DNA of 64,000 nt from Bradyrhizobium macuxiense (GTDB taxonomy: Bacteria > Pseudomonadota > Alphaproteobacteria > Rhizobiales > Xanthobacteraceae): NCBI RefSeq assembly GCF_007993935.1, contig NZ_VITY01000009.1, positions 310,001-374,000 on the forward strand. The letters are read 5' to 3'. Both the position numbers and the translations under genes were made by a program. How positions within the stretch are numbered: the first letter of the stretch is position 1; each line of letters begins with the position of its first letter. The notes beneath the pieces are model-generated. The model made no database searches and was not told where the DNA came from. It saw nothing but the letters and a program-made list of their open reading frames with translations. Positions 43,700 to 51,378 of this stretch are shown here, piece by piece.

Positions 43700-44458
43700 T
43701 CAGCGCGGTTGATCGAGATAGTTGTGGCAGCGCTTGGCGCGGGACAGCGTCAGGTCGGTCATGATGTGGCTGCACGCGACGATCTCGCGCACCGGAAAGT
43801 CGGCCATCGGTGCCAATGCGTGGGCGAACAGCTCGAGCCGCGCCGGGCCGGTCCATGCGCCCTTGACGGTGATGTCGGTGATTTCGGAGCGCAGCAGCTC
43901 GCAGATGCGTGGCTCGCCCGCCGGCTTCGGGCTGTCATAGGTCCACAGGATTTTCAGCATGAAGGTCGGCACGCAGATCTCGGCCTTTGCCTTCTCGAGG
44001 TCCAAGGCACGGTGCTTGTAGCCCATCGTCGCGGTCGCAACCCGCAGCGTGCCGTAATCCATCGTGCCCACCAGGGTGTCGGAATCGACGTAGAGCTTCG
44101 GCTTGCCGATCACCTTTGGGTAGCCGCTGATTTCGCGGCCGGACGCCAGCGCCGGCAAATTGTCGAGATACATCGCGTGAAGGTACTCACCCTTCTCGTC
44201 GCCGAAGCGCACCTGGACCGCCTGGCCGCATTCGGTGTAGTCGCCGAGGCCAGAGGTGTCGGGCATCCGCATGATCTCCCAGCGGACCAGCGGGTCGTCG
44301 ATCTCAAGCGGTTCGGGAACCACGGCGCGCAACGCTTCGATGTCGGTGCGATACAGGATGTTCAGGTATTCGCGGTTGGTGAAACGAAACGGTCCGCGGG
44401 GAAATGCCGGCGCGCCGATCGGCGTCGTCAGCTGCTTGAGAACGTCTTCCCGTCGCAT
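43700..44458 (-). CDS. adc: Acetoacetate decarboxylase family protein
   Basis: A 252-residue Adc-family enzyme forming a Schiff base with a beta-keto acid. Numbered as in Clostridium Adc, Glu61 (RWEIM), Glu76 (DYTECG) and the catalytic Lys115 (SGYPKVIGKP) are present, but the neighbouring Lys116 is Val here. It is the first gene of the minus-strand operon. Copy E of the 38-nt element lies about 100 bases upstream in the same orientation, with the AraC paralogue 2 divergent. Acetoacetate, or another beta-keto acid in this family, is the likely substrate. Confidence 0.88.
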   Translation of the reverse strand: MRREDVLKQLTTPIGAPAFPRGPFRFTNREYLNILYRTDIEALRAVVPEPLEIDDPLVRWEIMRMPDTSGLGDYTECGQAVQVRFGDEKGEYLHAMYLDNLPALASGREISGYPKVIGKPKLYVDSDTLVGTMDYGTLRVATATMGYKHRALDLEKAKAEICVPTFMLKILWTYDSPKPAGEPRICELLRSEITDITVKGAWTGPARLELFAHALAPMADFPVREIVACSHIMTDLTLSRAKRCHNYLDQPR

Positions 44459-44558
44459 CCGCTCCTCCCTTGATAACGGTTGGTCAATGCACGCCTCCGG
44501 CTGCATGCCGGTCGTCGCGCAAGGCATCGCGAGCCTAGCGATCTTGCGAAACGGAGAA

Positions 44559-44596
44559 AGGTGCGATTGGACCGCCGACCGGGTGACTTCCGGACG
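44559..44596 (-). promoter_or_regulatory. 38-nt AraC-type element, copy E (decarboxylase operon)
   Basis: On the minus strand it reads CGTCC GGAAG TCACC and ends TCCAATCGCACCT. A -10-like CTAGGCT follows 21 nt downstream. It lies 101 bases upstream of the decarboxylase ATG, so it is the best candidate for the activator site of that operon. Confidence 0.7.
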
Positions 44597-44723
44597 CGGA
44601 AGGCGGCGCGTACGGTCCGCACGATCCGATCATTGCGTCGCGCACGCGATCGGGCTTACGCTCGGAATGGTCGATCAATAGCAGGGGAGGAGCCTGCGGA
44701 ATGCCAGGGGGCAAGCGGTCGTC

Positions 44724-45788
44724 ATGACCAGGCAAGAGCCGCAGGTAAGCGAACCGCAAAGTCGAACGTCAGCCGGTTTTTCGCAGCGTATCTTCCCGCC
44801 GCATTCGATCGCGGCGATTGCGGCCGAGCTTGGCGGGCAGGGCATTGATCCATCAATGGTCCTTGAGGGGACCAGGCTTGGCATCGCCCAGCTCGAATCC
44901 CATACGACGCGAATATCGTATCGGCAGCTCGACACGGTGATCCGGAATGCACTGCGGCTGGCAAAGGACCCCGCTATTGCGCTGCACTCGGGGGCGCGAA
45001 TGCATGTCACCGCCTATGGCATGTACGGATACGCGCTGCTGAGCAGCGCAACGCACGCGGAGGCGCGCGACTTCGCGGCGCGATACATCCGCGTGGTGGG
45101 GCCGTTCTGCGATTTTGGTCTCTCCTACAATGGTGAGAGGGTGGTGGGAACCTTCCAGCCCATGCACTGGCCGAATCCGACCGAGAGCGTGCATCGCTTC
45201 GCGGTGGAGTTCGCGCTGGCCGCGCATCTGACCACCATTCGCGACCGCTCCGGTCCGAGCTTCGGGTTTTCGCGCGTGCTGCTCGACTATGCGCCGCCGC
45301 CGTCCACTGCAGCGTATCAAAGCCTTTTTCAATGTCCGGTGCTCTTCAATCAACTGCATTGCGGATACGAATATGCGCGCAATGACGGTCCGCGGGCGCT
45401 GGCGGATCCGCGAACCCACGCCATGGCGCGGGAGATGTGCGAGGAGATACTCGGCGAGGTCAATCGCGCTGGCGGTGTCGCCGCAGATATCCGCCGGCTC
45501 TTGATCGAGCAGCCGGGTCGCTATCCGAGTATCGAGGCGATCGCCGAGCAGCTCGACATCTATCCCCGGGCGCTGCGGCGCAGGCTCGAGGCGGAGGGGA
45601 CCTCATATCGCGATCTGCTTGCGGAGGTGCGCATGCGGCTTGCGATCGAGTATCTGCGCAAGACGCGCATGACCAATGAGGAGATCGCGAGCCGGCTGGG
45701 CTACAGCGACGCGGCCAATTTCCGCCACGCCTTCTTGCGCTGGACCGGCAGGAATCCATCCGAGTTCCGAAGCGACGAGGGGCTGTAA
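44724..45788 (+). CDS. AraC family regulator, paralogue 2 (PF12625)
   Basis: A 354-residue paralogue of the gene at 39925. Corresponding segments are HTTRISYRQLDTVIRNALRL, RMHVTAYGMYGYALLSSATH and YPSIEAIAEQLDIYPRALRRRLE. It is divergent from the decarboxylase operon, with copy E in the 265-base gap, and followed after 23 bases by copy B and a terminator. It is the most likely activator of the adc operon. ATG 44724 is used. Confidence 0.93.
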   Translation: MTRQEPQVSEPQSRTSAGFSQRIFPPHSIAAIAAELGGQGIDPSMVLEGTRLGIAQLESHTTRISYRQLDTVIRNALRLAKDPAIALHSGARMHVTAYGMYGYALLSSATHAEARDFAARYIRVVGPFCDFGLSYNGERVVGTFQPMHWPNPTESVHRFAVEFALAAHLTTIRDRSGPSFGFSRVLLDYAPPPSTAAYQSLFQCPVLFNQLHCGYEYARNDGPRALADPRTHAMAREMCEEILGEVNRAGGVAADIRRLLIEQPGRYPSIEAIAEQLDIYPRALRRRLEAEGTSYRDLLAEVRMRLAIEYLRKTRMTNEEIASRLGYSDAANFRHAFLRWTGRNPSEFRSDEGL

Positions 45789-45811
45789 CCCGGGCATATC
45801 CAGGGTAGCTC

Positions 45812-45849
45812 TGTCCGTAGTTCACCGCCAAATTGGCTCAATCGAACCT
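45812..45849 (+). promoter_or_regulatory. 38-nt AraC-type element, copy B
   Basis: Begins TGTCC GTAGT TCACC and ends TCGAACCT. A -10-like TTATGC lies 21-26 nt downstream. The terminator at 45918 is only about 70 bases further, so any transcript from here would be short unless it reads through. Confidence 0.7.
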
Positions 45850-45917
45850 TTTGTGCCGCCAAGGCGCGCTTATGCTCGGTGCCGTGGTTGCGCTCGCGAT
45901 CGCGTTCTCCCTACTTG

Positions 45918-45946
45918 GACCGCCCTCCCTCGGCGGTCTTTCTTTT
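45918..45946 (+). terminator. Rho-independent terminator after paralogue 2
   Basis: Stem GACCGCC/GGCGGTC (7 bp) with loop CTCCCTC and T-rich tail TTTCTTTT on the plus strand, 130 bases after the paralogue 2 stop. Confidence 0.75.
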
Positions 45947-45955
45947 GGCCGCTCC

Positions 45956-45993
45956 TGTCCGGAATTCACCTTCAAATACGACCAATCGAACCT
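45956..45993 (+). promoter_or_regulatory. 38-nt AraC-type element, copy C (upstream of paralogue 3)
   Basis: Begins TGTCC GGAAT TCACC and ends CCAATCGAACCT. A -10-like TACTAG follows at 20-25 nt. It starts 10 bases after the terminator and lies 96 bases upstream of the GTG of paralogue 3, so it can serve as its promoter (auto- or cross-activation). Confidence 0.72.
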
Positions 45994-46088
45994 TCCGCTG
46001 CCCGGTCCGGCTTACTAGCCTCCCGGACGTAGCGAGGAACCGGATTGCGGGGCTGGCAAGCAGACGCCGAAGGCGGACGAGGAAGCTC

Positions 46089-47171
46089 GTGTATCACCCG
46101 TCACCAAATCTCCTGCAGTGTCTCTATTCGCCGCAACGGATCGCTGCGGTGGTGGATGTCCTGTCCGAGGATGGGATCTCCGCGTCGCGCACGCTCGGCG
46201 GCGCCGATTTGAGGAGTGCCGACCTCAGGGATTCGTCCGTGCGCGTCTCCTATCGGCAGGTCGAGACCGTGTTTCGCAATGCGATGCGGTTGTCGCGCGA
46301 TCCGGCGATCGCGTTTCGTGCCGGCGCACGAATGCATGTCCTGGCTTACGGCATGTATGGTTATGCCATGCTGAGCAGCCCGACCCGCGCCGAAGTCATT
46401 GACTTCGCGGCCAAGTACGGCCGCGTTCTGGGTACAGTCGCCGACATCGACTTTGCCCGCAAGGACGACACGGTGAGCTGCCTGTTCGACCCTCTGCTCT
46501 CTCGCGATCCGGCTCATGACGTCTATCGATTCGCGCTTGAGTTCGCCTTTGCGGCCTATCAGACGCTGAGCCGAGACATCTATGGCGGCTCGTTCCGCTT
46601 CTCGAAGCTCAGCGCCGCCTACACGACGCCGCCCCACGCCAAAACCTACGATCGCATCTTTCAGTGTCCGGTCGAGTTCGGCCAGTGCAAGAACGTGATG
46701 GAGTTCGACACGGCCTGGATCGACCATCCGGCGGCCCGCCCCGACGAGATGACCAGGGCAATGGCGGGCCGAATCTGCCATCAGCATCTTGATCGGATCC
46801 GGCGTGACGATGGCCTCGCCGCCGACATCAGACGACGGCTGCTCGAACATCCCGGCCGCTTTCCGAGCATCGAGGCAATGGCGGCGGAGCTCGCGATTCA
46901 TCCGCGGACATTCCGCCGCAGGCTGCAGCTGCAGCAGCAGACGTACCGGCAGATCGTCTCCGAGGTCCGCATGCAGCTCGCGCTCGGCTATCTGCGCAAC
47001 ACCCAAATGACCAATGACGAGATCGCGGCGCGGCTGGACTACAGCGACGCGGCGAATTTCCGCCACGCCTTCGTCCGCTGGACCGGCAAGAGCCCGTCGG
47101 ACTTCCGCAACGGCCGGGCATCGAGCCTCGCAGCACGCGTGCAGGAATCATTGGCGGATGTCCCAAACTAA
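46089..47171 (+). CDS. AraC family regulator, paralogue 3 (PF12625)
   Basis: A 360-residue paralogue of 39925 and 44724 (RVSYRQVETVFRNAMRLSRD, RMHVLAYGMYGYAMLSSPTR, FPSIEAMAAELAIHPRTFRRRL, NDEIAARLDYSDAANFRHAFV). The start is a GTG at 46089 preceded by GAGGAAG; no ATG suits the family N-terminus. It is the most diverged of the three, with a Gln-rich stretch (LQLQQQTYRQ) in the HTH region. Copy D overlaps its stop codon. Likely activator of the storage-like operon at 47352. Confidence 0.9.
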   Translation: MYHPSPNLLQCLYSPQRIAAVVDVLSEDGISASRTLGGADLRSADLRDSSVRVSYRQVETVFRNAMRLSRDPAIAFRAGARMHVLAYGMYGYAMLSSPTRAEVIDFAAKYGRVLGTVADIDFARKDDTVSCLFDPLLSRDPAHDVYRFALEFAFAAYQTLSRDIYGGSFRFSKLSAAYTTPPHAKTYDRIFQCPVEFGQCKNVMEFDTAWIDHPAARPDEMTRAMAGRICHQHLDRIRRDDGLAADIRRRLLEHPGRFPSIEAMAAELAIHPRTFRRRLQLQQQTYRQIVSEVRMQLALGYLRNTQMTNDEIAARLDYSDAANFRHAFVRWTGKSPSDFRNGRASSLAARVQESLADVPN

Positions 47172-47196
47172 CCGCTCAAGCGGGCCAATTGCACCT
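47159..47196 (+). promoter_or_regulatory. 38-nt AraC-type element, copy D (upstream of the lipid operon)
   Basis: Begins TGTCC CAAAC TAACC and ends GCCAATTGCACCT, with a -10-like GATAGCG 21 nt downstream. It overlaps the last codons of paralogue 3 and lies 155 bases upstream of the hydrolase at 47352. It is the most degenerate copy. Confidence 0.62.
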
Positions 47197-47351
47197 TTTA
47201 CCCATCTGACCTGCCCGATAGCGTTTTGAGACCAAAAGAATGCACGGCTGCGCGGTCGGATTGATATGGAGCCGCTCGCGAAGCACGGCAGCGATCAAAA
47301 ATGACGGGTCGTGGGGACACTCCACGCGATCCGGGAGGGGACATTTCTGAC

Positions 47352-48161
47352 ATGAAAACGGCCGTCGACCGTTCCGCGCCGCCGTCGCAACTCCTGCTCG
47401 CGCTCGAGGTGCGGGGAATCTGGGAGCTGCAGGCATTCTTCGCAAGCTATCCGCTGCTTCGGCGCGCGCCGCGCGGCGATGGACATCCGGTACTCGTACT
47501 ACCGGGGCTCTCCGCGAGCGATATCTCCACGCGACCGCTGCGCGCCTACCTGAAGGCGCAAGGCTATGCGGTGCATGGCTGGAAGCTCGGGCCCAATCGC
47601 GGACCGCGACCCGGCGTCGAGGCCGCCATGGACGCAAGGCTGGCCGAGCTCGCCGAGCGATACCAGCGCAAGGTCAGCCTGATCGGATGGAGCCTCGGCG
47701 GGGTCTTTGCGCGCGAGATTGCGCGGCGTACGCCCGAGCTGGTGCGTCAGGTGATCACGCTCGGCAGCCCGTTCGCCAACGAGCCGAAGGCGAGCAATGC
47801 GTGGCGTCTCTATGAAGCCCTGAGCGAACGCCGTGTCGACGACTGGCCCGATCGGGATACGATGAAGCTGCCGCCGCCGGTGCCGAGCACGGCGATCTAC
47901 TCGCGCACCGACGGCATCGTCTCATGGTGGGGCTGCCGCGAGCAGCATGCCGACAGGACGCAGAACATCGAGGTCGAAGGCAGTCATTGCGGGCTCGGAC
48001 ACAATCCGGCCGTGCTCTATGCGATCGCTGATCGGCTCGCGCTGCCGGAGGATGCTTGGTCGCCATTCGACCGCAGCGGTCTTCGCGGCTTGGTTTATCC
48101 CGATCCTGATCGTACCGAGGACAGCCCGTCTCTGTTTTGGCCGCGCGCGTCCGCGGCCTGA
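47352..48161 (+). CDS. Alpha/beta-hydrolase, paralogue 1 of the storage-like cluster
   Basis: A 269-residue hydrolase with HPVLVLPGLSASD, the nucleophile elbow SLIGWSLGGVFAREIAR and the C-terminal His in VEGSHCGLGHNP. The shape is like lipase/PGAP1-type esterases and resembles the second hydrolase at 56234. ATG 47352 is preferred over 47301 because it follows GGGAGGGG. As first gene of an operon with a phasin it may act on polyester or lipid; this is inference. Confidence 0.85.
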   Translation: MKTAVDRSAPPSQLLLALEVRGIWELQAFFASYPLLRRAPRGDGHPVLVLPGLSASDISTRPLRAYLKAQGYAVHGWKLGPNRGPRPGVEAAMDARLAELAERYQRKVSLIGWSLGGVFAREIARRTPELVRQVITLGSPFANEPKASNAWRLYEALSERRVDDWPDRDTMKLPPPVPSTAIYSRTDGIVSWWGCREQHADRTQNIEVEGSHCGLGHNPAVLYAIADRLALPEDAWSPFDRSGLRGLVYPDPDRTEDSPSLFWPRASAA

Positions 48162-48221
48162 CGCGCAGCCCACCGGACGGCGTTTCGCCGCCAGCAGCCA
48201 AATACCAGAAGGAGGACATCG

Positions 48222-48662
48222 ATGGGGACCGATGACAGCCAATCCGACGCAATGAGCATGGGCGCGATGCCCTGGCTCGGGGACCTGAAGAAAATGGCCG
48301 AGCGGTTCACGCTGCCCGGGATCGACATCGCCGCGCTGATCGAGTGGCAGCGCAAGGACATAGAGGCGTTGGCGGAAGCGAACCGGCAGGCCTATGAAGG
48401 CATCCAGGCGATGGTCAGCCGACGCAACGAGATCCTGCAGGAAACGCTCGCGCAGTGGCAGGCGGGGATGAAGGACCTCGCGAGCGGCGAAGCCATGACC
48501 AAGCAGGCGGAGAACGCCAAGCAGCAGGTCGAGAAGGCGGTCGCGAACTTCCGCGAGCTGTCGCAGCTGGAGGCGCAGGCGCGCAACAACGCCTGGAAAG
48601 TCATGCAGGACCGCATGCAGGAGAATTTCGCGAACCTTCAGAAGCTGCTGCAGCCGAAGTAG
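48222..48662 (+). CDS. Phasin family protein
   Basis: A 146-residue, almost fully helical protein with a phasin pattern: FTLPGIDIAALIEWQRKDIEALAEANRQAYEGIQAM, then ILQETLAQWQ and FRELSQLEAQARNNAWKVMQDRMQENFANLQKL. Phasins coat polyhydroxyalkanoate or lipid granules. It starts 60 bases after the hydrolase, with AGAAGGAGG before the ATG. Confidence 0.85.
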   Translation: MGTDDSQSDAMSMGAMPWLGDLKKMAERFTLPGIDIAALIEWQRKDIEALAEANRQAYEGIQAMVSRRNEILQETLAQWQAGMKDLASGEAMTKQAENAKQQVEKAVANFRELSQLEAQARNNAWKVMQDRMQENFANLQKLLQPK

Positions 48663-48701
48663 CGCCTGTGCGCGCGAGGAGCCAACCCACCGGAGGATGC
48701 C

Positions 48702-49469
48702 ATGAGCCTGGCCAAGTTGCAGGACCTGACCGGCCGCGTCGCGCTCGTGACGGGCGGATCGAGAGGCCTTGGTCTTCAGATCGCCGAGGTGCTGGGCGAG
48801 CTCGGCGCAAAGGTCGCGATCACCGCTCGCAAGCACGACGAGCTCGAGACCGCGGCCGCGCACCTGAAAGGGCTGGGGATCGAGGCGCTGCCGGTGGTTT
48901 GCGACATGGGCAGGCTGGAGACGATCCCGCCGATGGTCGAGCAGGTCGTGGCCGCGCTCGGCCCGATCGACATCCTGGTCAACAATGCCGGCACTTCATG
49001 GGGCGCGCCGACGATCGAGCACGCGCTCGACGGCTGGAACAAGGTGATCAACCTGAACGTGACCGCGATCTTCATCGCCACGCAGGAGGTCGGCCGCCGC
49101 TGCATGGTGCCGCGGCGGAGCGGCAAGGTGATCAACATCGCCTCGATCCAGGGACTGACCGGCTGCTATCCGGAAGGCACGCCGACGCTGGCCTACAACG
49201 CCAGCAAGGGCGCCGTCGTCAACCTGACCCGCACGCTGGCGAATGAATGGGCGCCGCTCGGCATCAACGTCAATGCGATCGCGCCGGGCTATTTCCCGAC
49301 CAAGATGACCGCGCAACTCGATCAGAGTGCGACCGCGCACATGGCGCCGATGAACCGCGAAGGCGGCCCCGAAGATCTCAAGGGCGTCGCCGCGCTGCTT
49401 GCCTCCGATGCGTGTGCATTCATCACCGGCCAGACCATTGCGGTCGATGGCGGCGTCACGGCCGTCTGA
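48702..49469 (+). CDS. Short-chain dehydrogenase/reductase
   Basis: A 255-residue SDR: TGGSRGLG at residues 18-25, NNAG, the catalytic Ser in NIASIQG, and YNASK. It has a gluconate 5-dehydrogenase-like form and may reduce 3-ketoacyl-CoA or oxidise a hydroxy acid. The C-terminus INVNAIAPGYFPTKMT is complete. Part of the operon from 47352. Confidence 0.92.
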   Translation: MSLAKLQDLTGRVALVTGGSRGLGLQIAEVLGELGAKVAITARKHDELETAAAHLKGLGIEALPVVCDMGRLETIPPMVEQVVAALGPIDILVNNAGTSWGAPTIEHALDGWNKVINLNVTAIFIATQEVGRRCMVPRRSGKVINIASIQGLTGCYPEGTPTLAYNASKGAVVNLTRTLANEWAPLGINVNAIAPGYFPTKMTAQLDQSATAHMAPMNREGGPEDLKGVAALLASDACAFITGQTIAVDGGVTAV

Positions 49470-49497
49470 CCTGAGAGACCATAGAGGGAGAGATCTC

Positions 49498-51207
49498 ATG
49501 AACGACATGCCCTGGATCCGATCCTATCCCGACGGCGTGCACTGGGATATCAAGATCGCTCCCGGACCGGTGCAGGGGATTCTCGACGAGGCCGTTGCCA
49601 AATGGCCGATGCGTCCTGCCATCGATTTCCTGGGCAAGCGGATCAGCTATGCCGAGCTCGGGCGGCTCACCGATCGCGTGGCCAAGGGCCTGCAGCTGCT
49701 CGGCGTGAAGCCGGGCGTCCATGTCGGCCTCTATCTGCCCAACACGCCGCATTACATCATTGCGTTCTTCGGCATCCTCAAGGCCGGCGGCACGGCGGTC
49801 AATTACTCGCCGCTCGACGCCGCCAAGGTGCTTGAACACAAGATCGAGGACAGCCGCACCGATATCCTGATCACCCTCGACATGGCTGCGCTCTATCCGC
49901 AGATGGCGGCGATGCTCGGCAAGACGAGATTGAAGAAGCTCGTGGTCGGTTCGCTTGGTGAGATCACGGCCGATCCCGACGCCGTCATCAACGAGATGAA
50001 GGCGGCCAAGCAACTGAGCGAAGTCGCCTGGGATGATCATCACGTCAGCTTTGGTCAGCTGATCCACAATGACGGCGCCTGCGAGACCTATCCGATCGCC
50101 GATCCGCGCGAGACGATCGCCGTTCTGCAATATACCGGCGGCACCACGGGGCTGCCGAAAGGCGCGATGCTCACGCACGCCAACCTGACCAGTGCGTGCC
50201 AGCAGTACCGGGCCACAACGGCGGGCTCGCCACCGGTGCTGGTGGATGGGCAGGAGCGTTTCCTGGCCGTTCTGCCACCGTTCCACATCTACGCGCTGTC
50301 CGTGAATGTGCTGTTCGGCGTCCTGATGGGCGCCGAGATCATCCAGCATGTCCGCTTCGATCCGAAGGCCGCGCTCGAGGAAATCTCGACGAAATCGGTC
50401 AGCGTCTTCTGCGGGGTGCCGACGATGTTCACCGCGCTGATCAACCATCCTGAGACGCCGAAGCACAGCCTGCGCACGCTCAAATATTGCGGGTCCGGCG
50501 GCGCGCCGCTGCCGCTCGAGGTGGCGCAGCAGTTCGCGTCGATCACCGGCTGCAGCCTGAGCGAGGGCTGGGGCATGACCGAGACCTCGCCGAGTGGAAC
50601 CTTCACGCCGGCGCAGCCGGGAGCGACGCGCAAGGCCGGCTCCTGCGGCATGCCGATGCCCGGGATCGTGATCAAGTTCCTCGATGTCGACAACAGCAGC
50701 AGCTACGTCCCGCTCGGCGAGCGCGGCGAAATCTGCATCAGTGGCCCCAATGTGATGAAGGGCTACTGGAATAAGCCGGACGCGACGGCCGAGGTCACGA
50801 CATCAGACGGGTTTCTGCGCACCGGCGATGTCGGCTACATGGATGAAGACGGATTCATCTTCATCGTGGACCGCACCAAGGACATGCTCCTGTGCAGCGG
50901 ATTCAACGTCTATCCGCGTGTCCTCGAAGAGGCGATCTACAAATATCCGGCGGTCGAGGAGGTCGCCGTGATCGGCATCCGCGACGAGTATCGCGGCCAG
51001 TCGCCGAAGGCCTTCGTCAAGCTGAAGGCGGATGCCAAGCCGTTCAAGCTCGAAGAGCTGCAGACGTTTCTAAAGGACAAGCTGGGCAAGCACGAGATGG
51101 TGCACGCGCTCGAGATCCGCGCCGAGCTGCCGAAAACCGCGGTCGGCAAGCTCTCGAAGAAGGAGCTTTACGACGAGGAGGAACGCAAGGCCCAGGCGCA
51201 GGCATGA
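49498..51207 (+). CDS. Long-chain fatty acid-CoA ligase-like
   Basis: A 569-residue ANL ligase. The P-loop is LQYTGGTTGLPKGAML, then SEGWGMTETSPSGTF, RTGDVGYMDEDGFIFIVDRTKDMLLCSGFNVYPR and the C-terminal Lys in KTAVGKLSKKEL. It activates fatty acids to acyl-CoA and AMP; the AMP could be recycled by the adenylate kinase at 54465. ATG 49498 follows GGGAGAG. Confidence 0.92.
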   Translation: MNDMPWIRSYPDGVHWDIKIAPGPVQGILDEAVAKWPMRPAIDFLGKRISYAELGRLTDRVAKGLQLLGVKPGVHVGLYLPNTPHYIIAFFGILKAGGTAVNYSPLDAAKVLEHKIEDSRTDILITLDMAALYPQMAAMLGKTRLKKLVVGSLGEITADPDAVINEMKAAKQLSEVAWDDHHVSFGQLIHNDGACETYPIADPRETIAVLQYTGGTTGLPKGAMLTHANLTSACQQYRATTAGSPPVLVDGQERFLAVLPPFHIYALSVNVLFGVLMGAEIIQHVRFDPKAALEEISTKSVSVFCGVPTMFTALINHPETPKHSLRTLKYCGSGGAPLPLEVAQQFASITGCSLSEGWGMTETSPSGTFTPAQPGATRKAGSCGMPMPGIVIKFLDVDNSSSYVPLGERGEICISGPNVMKGYWNKPDATAEVTTSDGFLRTGDVGYMDEDGFIFIVDRTKDMLLCSGFNVYPRVLEEAIYKYPAVEEVAVIGIRDEYRGQSPKAFVKLKADAKPFKLEELQTFLKDKLGKHEMVHALEIRAELPKTAVGKLSKKELYDEEERKAQAQA

Positions 51208-51378
51208 GATCGCCTGCGTGAGCCGGCCGATGCGGGGAGCGGCCGAGGGAGAAGCCCACCCTCGAACCCCGTTCGCCGGTATCGGGCCCTGACAGGAATG
51301 CGATGACCGCGGCCCGCAAGGCTTGGGCAAAGGTCGTCAGCTGCGGCGATTGCCGTCACAGCGTCACGGGAGGAAAGC

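Noticed and set aside
45833..46018. Plus-strand 61-codon frame between AraC paralogues 2 and 3
   Set aside because: It spans the terminator and element C, and begins in element B. The protein has no family likeness.
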